The position numbers and the translations under genes are program-made. A DNA stretch of 64,000 bases, from NCBI GenBank assembly GCA_021203515.1, contig JAJQAY010000042.1, positions 1 to 64,000 on the forward strand, in the 5' to 3' direction. The notes under the pieces are model-generated. The model saw only the letters and a list, made by a program, of their open reading frames with translations. It did no database searches and was not told the DNA's origin. Source of the DNA: Bacteroides sp. Its GTDB lineage: Bacteria > Bacteroidota > Bacteroidia > Bacteroidales > Bacteroidaceae. Of this stretch, positions 19,795 to 30,488 are shown piece by piece (position 1 is the first letter of the stretch; the number at the start of each line of letters is the position of its first letter).

Positions 19795-22700
19795 TTAGAA
19801 TGATACCTTTAGATTGATGCCGTAAGACCGGGTGCTGGGGAGCGTACCGACTTCCACACCGCTTACCATGGCGCTACCGTCGAGCGATACGGTTTCGGGG
19901 TCGAACATCGGGTAGTCTGTGATGCAGAGCAGGTTGCGGCCGAATACGCCAATGCTGGCATTGTTCAGTTGCAGGGTGTTCAGCCGCTTCTTGGGGAAGT
20001 CGAAGTCAACTCTCAGTTCGCGCAACTTCAGGTAGGTGGACTTGAAAGAGTTGGTTTCTATGTTGGCAATGCGGTTGTATTCCTTGTAGTAGGCTTCCAG
20101 CGTCACTATTTTCTGGTTGGGGCTGTAAGTGCCGTCACCGTTGTCTACCACGCCCGGGGCGATGCAATAGACACCTTCTACCGGCGTGATATTCTGTGCG
20201 GCGAAGAGGGCGGCTATTTCAGGGTCTTTGATGTCCAGGTAGAGTGGTGTGTTGGGCAGACGTCCGTTCAGGGTTTCGGTGATGTGGCCTTGTTCGCACA
20301 TCTTGTGGTGAGACTGCGAGTAGATGAGTCCGCCCACTTGTCCGTCCCATTGCATGGAGAGGCGCCAGTTCTTGTAGCGCAGCGAGGTGTTGAAACCGCC
20401 TTTCCAGTCAGGCAAGGCACAGCCCACATATTCTATTTCCGACGGACGGTCGGGCATACCGGTGGAGCCGATGATGACTTCGCCTTTGTCGTTGCGTTTC
20501 AGCTTGTATCCCCAGATGTCACCGGTGGTTCCGCCTTGGGTACCGATGATATAGACGCTCCCGCTGACGTAGGAACCGATGACTTGACGCTCGTCGGCAA
20601 ACTCGGAGAGGGACTCTATCTTGTTTTTATTCTTTGACCAGGTGAAGGTGGTGTTCCATTCCCAGTCGCGCGTCTTGATGGGGTGGCGTTCAACACGATT
20701 TCCGCACCGCGATTGCTTACGCTACCGGAGTTGATGGTGCCTCTGGTGTAGCCCGTGGTGGGGTCGAAGGGCGCGTTCAGGATTTGGTTCTTGGTCTTGT
20801 TGTAATAATAAGTAAAGTCCAGTCCCAAGCGTCCGTTGAACATGCGGAAGTCAAGACCGCCTTCCCAGTTGGTGGAGATTTCGGGCTTGAAGTCAGCGTT
20901 GTAGAGGGTGCTTGCCTTTTCGAGCGAGCCGGCAAAGTCGCTGGTGGTGTAGTAAGGAGCCGTTTTGTAAGGGTCGGTGTCGTTACCCACTTGTGCCCAG
21001 GAAGCGCGTATCTTCAGCAGGCTGATGACTTCGGGCATTTTCACCAATTCGTTGACGATGCCGCTGAGGCTGACGGAGGGGTAGAAGAAAGAACGGTTCT
21101 TGCTGGGCAGCGTGGACGACCAGTCGTTGCGGCCCGTCACGTCTAGGAACAACTTGTCCAGATAGGCGAAGTTGGCGGTGAAGTAGAGGCTGTTCACCAT
21201 CTTCTTGCGGATGACGGTGTTGATTTGCGGGTTGGAGATACCGTTGGCGAGTTTATATACTCCCGGCGTGTTGAGGCCCACAACGGCTGCCGAGAGCAGG
21301 TCGTAGTAAGAGTACATCATGTTTCCTCCGGCGGCGGCGTTGATGCGCAGTCCGTTGCTGAAGCTGTCGTGGTAGGAGAGCAGTGCATCGCTGTTCACCT
21401 CGTAATCCATGATGTTCTGTTTCTTGAAGAAGCCGTCGGGATAGACCTTGTCGTCCCAGGGGCGATGTTGCTCATGCTGTTGGGCAGTGAGCTGGATGCC
21501 CGAGCGCACCATGAAGTCCAGTTTGCGGGTAATCTGCAAGGTGGCGGAACCGGTGCTCATCAGGCTATGCTTGGTGGCGGGGTTTTCTGCCTCATAGAGC
21601 AGCACGTAGAGGTTCGGCAGGTAACTGCTGAAGGGGCGTATCTGCTTGATGTTTTCCTGATCCTTGTTCCACATCAGCTTGAACCAGTTCAGGTCGAAGT
21701 TGGGGTTCATAAAGATGAGGAAGTAGGGGATGGAGTTGCTGTTGTAGGTCAGTGAGGGGGTATTCTCCACGTCGCGATAGGTATAAGTGGACTTGAAGTT
21801 CACCTTCAGCCGGCGCGATACTTGCTGGTTGGCCGATACGCTGGCGGTGATGCGCTCGTAACCGCTGTTGGGCAATATCCATTCGTTTTTGGCGTAGGTG
21901 ACGGAGGCACGCATGCTGCCACGGTCGGAGTTTCCGGTGATGGCAACCGAGTGGGTCATGGTGTGCCCTGTCTGGAACAGGTCGGAGTGATTGGTCTTAT
22001 AAGGTTGCCATAAAGTGGCTTGTGCTCCCCGTGCTTCCAGTTCGGGGTCGTACTGGTAGAACATCTGTCCGCGGAAAGGCGCACCGAAGGCGCTACTGGT
22101 GCCGCTGGTACTTGCCAGACCGTCGTCGCCCTTACCGTAAGAGTAGCATTGTTGCCCTTCCCAGGCAGAACCTGCCGTTCCGATGTTGCCCGCTACACCC
22201 TGACCGAATTCATATTGATAGTCGGGGAAGTGTGCGGCTTCTTCCCAGGTGTTGTTGAAGCTGTAGGAGATACCCAACCCTTTCTTGGCTTTCTGTCCCG
22301 ACTTGGTGGTCACCATTACCACACCGTTTGCAGCGCGTGAGCCGTAGAGTGCCGAAGCGGAAGCGCCTTTCAGCACTTGTATGCTTTCGATGTCGTCCGG
22401 ATTGAGATCGGAGAAACCGTTACCGTAATCGATGGAGCCGTCCGATGTGCCGCCTGCTCCGTAGGAGCCGCCGGGGTTGTTCATTGGACTGGAAAGGTGC
22501 ACACCGTCCACCACGATTAACGCACCGTTTCCGGTGGAGTTCAGTGATACGTCGCCACGCAGCGAAATCTGTGTGGAAGATAGCGGGCCGCCTGCCGAGA
22601 GCACGTTCAAGCCGGCAACTTCGCCTTGCAGGGCAAGCGACCAGTTGGCGGGCATACTGCCTGTGATATCATCGCCTCCCACGGTCTGTGTGGAGTAGCC

Positions 22701-23081
22701 CAGTCCTTTCTCTTCGCGCTTGATGCCGAGCGCTGTTACAACGACGTTACCCAGCATCACCGATTCATCTTCCAGAACGGCATTGATAACATTGTTGCCC
22801 TTGTAGGCAATGGCTTTTCGCTTGTAGCCCACATACTGGAAGATGATGGAGTCTTTCTTCGTCAGTGTGTTCTTTACTTTCAGTTGATAAGTGCCGTCCA
22901 CGGCGGCTGTGGTGCCCAGTTGCGGGGCGGAGTTAAGCAGGATAGTGGCACCGGCCATCGGTTCTCCCGATGCGTCGGTCACTTTTCAGCTGATGGTTGT
23001 TGTGCTTTGTGCATGTAGCATGGGTGTTGTGCCTGTGATGCATAGCAACATTAATATACCGAGACTTCTCTTTGCATTCAT
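19795..23081 (-). pseudogene. SusC/RagA TonB-linked outer-membrane protein, disrupted
   Basis: Start [50 protein letters not shown], then a plug domain ([27 protein letters not shown]). A frameshift between 20457 and 20640 leads into the C-terminal beta-barrel ORF. Confidence 0.9.
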
Positions 23082-23181
23082 AAAATTTGTTATCTTTGGT
23101 TTAAATTTTGCTGCAAAGAACGGGTCTGCGCATTACAGGGCTGCTACAGCCTGATAACAAATTTGATACAAATACGGTGTG

Positions 23182-24315
23182 CTATTCTTCGATAAACATC
23201 AGGTTGCTGATGATGCTGTCTGATATGAAAACGCCTTCTCGGGTGAGGCTGAGGTGGTTATCTTTCTTTTGCAGTAAACCGGCTTCCAGGTAGGGGGCGG
23301 ACATCTTTAAGCAGTATTGCTGCAAGTCTGTGCCGAACTTCTGTTTTAACTCTTCTATAGAAATGCCGCGTGCGGTACGTAGGGAGGTCATTACGTATTC
23401 ATTGTAACGGGTGGGGCTGTCCAGTTCTTCTCTTTCAACGGAGCAAACTCCGGTTTCGACGGAGCTTATGTATTTTTCCAACGACGAAATGTTCCATTCC
23501 CTCGTCTCGGTGTCGAACGAATGCGCCGAAGGACCGCAACCCAGGTAGGGGATACCTTTCCAATAGGATGTGTTGTGGCGGGAGTACATGCCCGGGCGGC
23601 AGAAGTTGGATATTTCGTAATGCTCGTATCCGGCGTTGCCGAGCGTGTCTATCAGGGTGGAGAAGAAGCGGACGCTGCTTTCTTCGTCCACCTCGCAGAT
23701 GCGGTGGGCTTGCAGCAGTTCGTAGATGCGTGTTCCCTCTTCGTAGGTCAGGTGGTAGGCGGAGATATGTTCCACGTTGAGGCTGACGGCTTGTTGCAGG
23801 TCGCGCTTCCAGCGCTTGTCCGTTTCGCCCGGCAGACCGTAGATGAGGTCGATGCTGATATTGTTGAAACCGGCACGGCGGCAGCGGTGTACGGCTTCAA
23901 TGGCTTGTGTGGCATTGTGGCGTCGGTTCAGTAGCTTCAAGGTGGCGTCGTCGAAGGTCTGTATCCCCATGCTGAGGCGGTTGAAGGGGAGGCGGCGGAG
24001 CATCGTGACGTATTCTTCTGTCAGGTCGTCGGGATTGGCTTCGAGGGTAATCTCCTTGCAATGTTCCATCCCGTAAACTTCCTGAATAGTCTCGAATATG
24101 GCTTTGAAATCTTCTTCCGCCAGTTGTGACGGCGTGCCGCCACCGAAGTAGACAGTTTCGACGGCTTCTCCACGCAGGTAGTCTCGGCGCATCCGTAGTT
24201 CTTTGCACAAGGCGCGGATATAGCACTCTTTCAGTTCGCTGCGGGTGGTGGAGTAGAAGTCGCAGTAGATGCAGCGCGTCCTGCAAAAGGGAATGTGGAT
24301 GTAGATACCTGCCAT
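23182..24315 (-). CDS. hemW: Radical SAM heme chaperone HemW
   Basis: MAGIYIHIPFCRTRCIYCDFYST, GGGTPS, EANPDDLTEEYV, NRLSMGIQTFDD, SIDLIYGLPGET. Confidence 0.95.
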   Translation of the reverse strand: MAGIYIHIPFCRTRCIYCDFYSTTRSELKECYIRALCKELRMRRDYLRGEAVETVYFGGGTPSQLAEEDFKAIFETIQEVYGMEHCKEITLEANPDDLTEEYVTMLRRLPFNRLSMGIQTFDDATLKLLNRRHNATQAIEAVHRCRRAGFNNISIDLIYGLPGETDKRWKRDLQQAVSLNVEHISAYHLTYEEGTRIYELLQAHRICEVDEESSVRFFSTLIDTLGNAGYEHYEISNFCRPGMYSRHNTSYWKGIPYLGCGPSAHSFDTETREWNISSLEKYISSVETGVCSVEREELDSPTRYNEYVMTSLRTARGISIEELKQKFGTDLQQYCLKMSAPYLEAGLLQKKDNHLSLTREGVFISDSIISNLMFIEE

Positions 24316-24339
24316 GATGTTCGGAATTGTTTCAGACGG

Positions 24340-24347
24340 CAAAGATA
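24340..24347 (-). promoter_or_regulatory. Candidate -7 element upstream of hemW
   Basis: Complement reads TATCTTTG, matching TAnnTTTG; no clear -33 element. Confidence 0.4.
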
Positions 24348-24517
24348 CGATTATTTTCTAATCTTAATAGGCAGCATGACTTTATTGAAAATTCAACAGA
24401 CCTTCCGAATGTACAGAAAAGTTTTAATTATACTTCAAACTTTCAGGGAAAAGAGCAAAAGTTTGAAGTATAAAACTGTGATTAAGGGCAAATGGGGTGA
24501 AGTATCGAAGAAAAAGG

Positions 24518-24525
24518 TATCTTTG
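24518..24525 (+). promoter_or_regulatory. Candidate -7 element upstream of DUF2264 gene 1
   Basis: TATCTTTG 33 nt upstream of ATG 24558; no clear -33 element. Confidence 0.4.
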
Positions 24526-24557
24526 CCGGCAGAAGAACACATTATAATATAGTAAAT

Positions 24558-25811
24558 ATGAAAACAAGACAGTATTTGTGGTTATTATTGGCAGTTGTAT
24601 TATTGCTGCCGGTTCAGGAAATCTCTGCTAAGGGAAAAAAGGAGAAAGAGTTGACGGATCGGGAACTTTGGTGCAGTGTCATGTATCAGATGGCTGCGCC
24701 GGTGCTCAGCAATATGAGTGAGGGGAAACTGAGGGAAAATATGATGTTGGAGTTGAGCCCCACTTGGGACGGACGCGACAAGCAGGTGGCATATATGGAA
24801 TACTTCGGGCGACTGATGGCGGGGCTGGCACCGTGGCTGTCGTTGCCGGACGATGATACGGCGGAAGGTGCGCAGCGCAAGCAACTTCGCGAGTGGGCGT
24901 TGAAGAGCTACGCGCAGGCTGTCGACCCCGAAAGTGAGGACTACTTGTTGTGGCGTAGCGAGACGCAAACGCTCGTGGATGCCGCTTTTCTTGCCGAGAG
25001 TTTCCTGCGCGGTTACGATGTGCTTTGGATGCCGCTGGACAGCCTGACCAAGCAGCGTTATATTGCAGAGTTCACCCAGATGCGCCGGATAGACCCGTAT
25101 TACAACAACTGGATGTTGTTTTCCTTGACCATAGAATGCTTCTTGCAGCGGGCAGGAGCCAAGAGTGATACGTACCGTATCTCTTCCACTCTCCGGCAGA
25201 TAGAAAAATGGTACGTGGGTGACGGTTGGTACTCGGACGGGCCGGACTATTCTTTCGACTATTACAATAGTTTCGTGATACAGCCCATGTATGTGGAATG
25301 CCTCGAAGTTGCCACCAATGGCGGAAAAAGGAGAGTCAGAACGGCTCCCGCCTGTAACTTTGAGCGTGCGCAGAAGCGCATGCAACGCTTCGGCGTGATA
25401 TTGGAACGCCTCATTTCTCCGGAAGGTACTTTCCCGGTATTCGGACGCTCGATAACCTATCGCACCGGTGCGCTCCAACCGCTGGCCCTGCTGGCATGGC
25501 GTGGCTGGCTGCCCGAAGAATTGCCGAACGGACAAGTGCGTGCAGCCATGACGGCCGTCATTAAACGCATGTTCGGCAAGCCGCGCAACTTCAATGAAAA
25601 GGGTTTTCTGGTGCTGGGCTTCAATGGTTCCCAACCCAAGATTTCCGATTACTATACCAATAACGGCAGCCTCTACCTTACCTCGCTCGGATTTCTTCCG
25701 TTGGGTCTGCCCGCCGACCATCCTTTCTGGACAGATGCCCCTCAGCCGTGGACGTCCAAGAAAGCATGGGAAGGGGAGGATTTCCCCAGGGGCCATGCGT
25801 ATCATGAATAG
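24558..25811 (+). CDS. DUF2264 domain-containing protein (copy 1)
   Basis: Intact 417 aa: WCSVMYQMAAPVLSNMSEGKL...WDGRDKQVAYMEYFGRLMAGLAPWLSL...YVGDGWYSDGPDYSFDYYNSFVIQPMYVECLEV. Confidence 0.85.
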   Translation: MKTRQYLWLLLAVVLLLPVQEISAKGKKEKELTDRELWCSVMYQMAAPVLSNMSEGKLRENMMLELSPTWDGRDKQVAYMEYFGRLMAGLAPWLSLPDDDTAEGAQRKQLREWALKSYAQAVDPESEDYLLWRSETQTLVDAAFLAESFLRGYDVLWMPLDSLTKQRYIAEFTQMRRIDPYYNNWMLFSLTIECFLQRAGAKSDTYRISSTLRQIEKWYVGDGWYSDGPDYSFDYYNSFVIQPMYVECLEVATNGGKRRVRTAPACNFERAQKRMQRFGVILERLISPEGTFPVFGRSITYRTGALQPLALLAWRGWLPEELPNGQVRAAMTAVIKRMFGKPRNFNEKGFLVLGFNGSQPKISDYYTNNGSLYLTSLGFLPLGLPADHPFWTDAPQPWTSKKAWEGEDFPRGHAYHE

Positions 25812-25905
25812 CGTTATTGCGGCAGAAAAAAGACAAGAGGGAAAGACTGTTGTCGGATAAATTCTTTATATTTGCCACGATTTTACACATCTTTCGTTGT
25901 AAACA

Positions 25906-28900
25906 ATGGTAACTATGAAAGCAAAACAGCAGATCCTTTCCCTTTGTTTCTGGATATTTTTCCTCTTTACATATCAGCAGGTTGCAGCAATATCGCAGCC
26001 TTTTTCCTTGTTGTTTAAAACCTCTCCGGTACTGAATGAATTGCCTAGTAAGGATGTACAGTCTGTTTATCAGGATAGGGACGGTTATATCTGGATTTCC
26101 ACCCGTAACGGGCTTTTTCAGTACGACGGTTACTCTCTCACCACTTATAAGTCCAATCTCTTTCATTCCGATTTGTTGAATAATAACAATATTATGTGTG
26201 TGGGTGAGGACGGCCATCATCGTTTGTGGATAGGTACTTACAGTGGATTGAATGTATTGGATAAGCGGGCGGGCAATAGAAAAAGTGGTAGCTCCCGGAT
26301 TGACGGGTAACGGTGTTGCCTGCATCCTGATTACTCGTGATGACCGCATCTGGTTTGAAGCAGATAATGGGTTGTACGAATACCGTGAAGGCGAACAAAA
26401 CCCTTATCTGCTTTATAGCGAGAAAAACACGGAAGGCACATTGCCTGTTGTATCTATCAAATCTCTGTTCGAAGACGATCGGGGGGATATTTGGATCGGA
26501 ACGTGGGAGCATGGTTTGTTCCGTTATGAGAGCACTTCCGGCAGATTTCTGAGATATCCGAAGATGAATGAGCTAAACTCGGCTCATGTCGTTTTTCAAG
26601 ACAGTCGCAAGAATATCTGGGTGGGGACATGGCGCGGCGGATTGACGCTGCTGAAAGATGCTTATCAACCGGAAAAAACTAGCTGGGTAACTTTTCGATA
26701 TGACGAGAAGAACCCTTATAGTGTTTCGGATGATATAATCTATGCGATTTCGGAAGACCCGAACACACACGCCTTGTGGGTGGGAACACGTAAAGGACTA
26801 AGTATACTCCCTCAAAGAGAAGAATATACACCTACGGTTTCTTTTGAAAATTATTATCCGGCCGATTCGGAACATTCTATATCCAGTGACGAAGTGGCTT
26901 CTTTGTTGTGCGACCGCCAAGGTTTGATGTGGCTTGGTATGATTGGCGGAGGAGTTAATATAGTCAATACGCATGTTCCAGATTTTGAGTGGGACCGCTT
27001 GCCTGAGGCTAAACGTTTGTTGAAAACCTCTTCTGTGCGTAGCCTTTTTGTTGGATGATGAAAATAAACTGTGGCTGGGAGTTGGCACTTACGGATTGGG
27101 GGTGAAAGACCGGAAAACCGGAAAATTTACTTTCTATACGCAAATGCCGGAATTTGCCGGTTATACCAAAATTCCTACGGTAATGTCCATTAAGCAGTAT
27201 TCGGTAAACGGACATATCTGGGTTGCGGCTTATAATGGCGGCATTTATGAGATAGACAAACATGTTCCGGTGGCTCAACGGGTGAAGAAATATACTTCTC
27301 ATGATGTGGAATGGTTGTCTTCGAACTATGTGTATAACATATTTGAAGATTTGAAACATAATCTCTGGTTTGTCACCCGGAATGGGGTTTCTATGCGTAA
27401 TGCGGATGGAAAAGCTGTGCGATTTGACTCCTTGCAGGTGGGTAACTCCTTGATGAAAACATTCTTGTCGTACAGGTTGTCGAAGGAACAGACGGAGAAA
27501 TATGGGGAGCTACCAATACGCATGGCGTGATACGGCTAAAGAAGCAGGGGGGCATTATACGGTTTCAGAATACTCTGCGGAAAATGGAAAATTGAATAGT
27601 GTTCATGCGGACTGCATTTATAAAGATGAGCGGGGCGCATTTGGACCGGAACGGGCGGAAGTGGTCTGAACCTCTATGAGGAGCATACAGACGCTTTTCT
27701 GCCTGTACATGCCCAGTGGAATTTGCCGGGCGATGCGGTTGTCAGCATTCAAGAGGACAAGAACGGCAATTTATGGTTAGGAACTAATGCCGGATTGGTA
27801 AAACTTTCGGTTGCCGGTGATTTGGAAAATATAACATTCCGCTTATATACTACAGTAAACGGTTTACAAGATAACTTGTTTAATCGTGCAGCCGTAACGG
27901 TGGCGCCTGACGGTGAAATATTCTTTGGGGCATCGCGGATACAATAGTTTCTATCCCGATAGGCAAAACGATCAGGCTTTCTTGTCTCCCGTTGTAGTGA
28001 CGGACATTAAGATTTTCAATCAATCCTGAAGTGTTATCTCGGATAAAGAACTGAGAGACATATCCGATTTGGCACCTGGTTTTGCACGCAAGATACAATT
28101 AGACTATCGACATAATAACTTTACTGTCGAGTTTTCGGCACTGGAGTATGCCAATCCGGATCGCAATCGGTATGCCTACAAACTAGATGGCTTCGACACC
28201 AATTGGCAGTACACCGATGCTTCCAAACATTTTGCCTACTACAACAATCTGAAGCCTGGTGATTATACCCTCTATTTAAGGTCATCCAACTCCAATGGCA
28301 TTTGGAACGACAATACACTTAAAATGCAAATCATTGTTCTGCCGCCGCCTTGGAAGACGTGGTGGGCCTATACTATATATATAGTATTAATTCTGGGTGC
28401 TGCTTATTATGCCTATTTGGTAGTGCGTAACCGCATCCGCCTGCGCAATGCCCTGCACCTGCGCGAAATGGAACAGGCGAAGTCGGAAGAAGTAAACCAT
28501 GCCAAACTGCAATTTTTCACTAACATCACACACGAGTTACTTACTCCGCTAACAATCCTTTCCGCTTCGGTAGACGAGTTAAAGCACGTTGCTCCCGCCC
28601 ATAAAGGGCAGTACTCCGTAATGACAAACAATATCAACCGCCTGATACGCTTGTTACAACAGACACTTGAGTTCCGCAAGGCGGAGACGGGCAACTTGAA
28701 GTTGCGTGTTTCGCAGGGAGACCTAGCATTGTTTGTACAGCGCAGCCTCGACAGTTTCCGCCCATTGATGAAGAAAAAGGATATGGAGTTCCGTCTTTAT
28801 TGCAACCCCAAACCGTTTGAAGCCTATTTCGACTCCGACAAACTGGATAAGATACTATATAATTTGCTTTCCAATGCTTCCAAGCATAATCGTCCGGGAG

Positions 28901-30084
28901 GAGTGGTGAGCGTTGAACTGACGGGCAATGAAGACGGTTTTGCAGGTTTAGTGGTAAAGGACAATGGCTCCGGCATCTCGAAGGAAGCCCAAAAGGAACT
29001 CTTCAAGTGTTTTTACGAAGGCGATTATCGGAAATTCAAAACAATCGGCACCGGCATCGGGCTGTCATTAGTGCGCGACCTTGTTGTCTTGCATCACGGC
29101 ACGATTACTGTAGAGAGCGAAGAGGGACACGGCACGGCATTCATTGTCGCCATTCCCGTATTGCACGATGCATATGCGGAAACAGAAATAGACGATGTGG
29201 ATGTACCCGATGTGCTCGAAGATGTTGTCGGAAAAGACGTTGACACAGATACTGACGTGATGGAAACAAGCAATGCTGAGGTCTCCGTCTCGAAGTCTGC
29301 CCTGCTTTTAGTGGAAGACAACGAAGACCTGTTGGCACTTATGGTGAAACTGCTTGGGCATGAATACTCTGTATATACTGCTACAAACGGTCAGAAAGCG
29401 CTCGACGTTGTGCAACGGGAAGACATCGACTTGATTGTTTCCGATGTCATGATGCCCGTCATGGATGGCTTTGAACTGTGCAAGACTATAAAGAACAATC
29501 TCGATACCAGCCATATTCCCCTTATCCTGCTCACTGCCAAGAAACTGGAGGAAGACCGTGTAGAAGCCTACGAATCGGGAGCTGACGCCTTTATTACCAA
29601 ACCCTTCAACCTGAGCGTTCTTCACGCCCGCATCGGCAACTTGCTGAAAGCGCGGCAACGTGTCATGAAAGACTTCAAGAAGCAACTTGTATTCGAAGCC
29701 AAAGAATTGGACTACACCAGCCTTGACGAAGATTTCCTGCAACGTGCCATCGAGTGCGTGAATCGTCATCTCAATGATCCGGAGTTCGACCAAACGCAGC
29801 TTCTTGAAGAAATGCACACTACTAAGTCCACTTTCTTCTGCAAACTGAAGTCACTCACTGGGCTTACCTATTCTTCTTTTATCCGCAACATCCGCATGAA
29901 GGCTGCTTGCCGCATTATGGAAGAGAAAAAGCGAGTGCGCGTTTCAGAATTGGCTTATGCTGTGGGCTATAACGACCCGCGCTACTTTAGCGCCTGCTTC
30001 AAGAAAGAACTCGGTATGCAACCTTCTGAATATATGGAGAAGTTTACGAGTGGTGGGGTAGTAGAAGACGATACGGTGAAGTAA
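25906..30084 (+). pseudogene. Hybrid two-component sensor/regulator (HTCS, AraC output), multiple frameshifts in the sensor half
   Basis: Two-component propeller repeats (GYIWISTRNGLFQYDGYSL; IWIGTWEHGLFRYES) in fragments 25906-27947. Then an intact 28069-30084 with Y_Y_Y, histidine kinase (HAKLQFFTNITHELLTPLT), receiver (DLIVSDVMMPVMDG) and AraC HTH. Confidence 0.9.
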
Positions 30085-30125
30085 AAATATCTTTTTCTCT
30101 TAGCTTCCTTCCTTCCCCCTCTTAT

Positions 30126-30204
30126 CTTCTATGCACAAGATGTCATCTTATGTATCACAAGATGGCATCTTATGTTGCTCAAGATGGCATCTTGTGCATA
30201 GAAG
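30126..30204. repeat. Nested palindrome array, three 19-bp dyads at exact 22-bp spacing
   Basis: cacaagatgtcatcttatg (30134), cacaagatggcatcttatg (30156), ctcaagatggcatcttgtg (30178). Outer arms CTTCTATGCACAAGATG are inverted at 30126 and 30204. Confidence 0.85.
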
Positions 30205-30488
30205 GTAGGCGAGGTTATGTTCTTAGGTTGTAGGGTAAAGTTGCGAAGGTATGGGGAGAGCATAGAAGGGAACTGCAGATTAGTAATGTATCATTTATGT
30301 GGAAGAATGGTACAACCTATGTAGACGATTGTTTCATGCACCATATTTCTACCTGTTTGAAACTTTACAAGCAGTGTCCTATTCTGAATTAGTTTACGTT
30401 TGCATTGCAGGACGGGAAGAAGCATGCACTTTTCTGTTTCTGCAATGAGAACTTTTAAACTAATTAATTACTATCTTAAATTTATACG

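Noticed and set aside
22445-22698. Arg-rich plus-strand ORFs antisense to SusC
   Set aside because: Arginine-rich translation is typical of antisense reading of GC-rich coding sequence; no independent support.
24600-25805. 401 aa minus-strand ORF opposite DUF2264 copy 1
   Set aside because: Antisense shadow of a well-supported gene; no signal or family motif. A similar shadow occurs opposite the paralogue at 37203-37808.
30126-30204. CRISPR array
   Set aside because: Only three palindromic units at 22-bp period with 3-nt gaps; no spacers and no cas genes.
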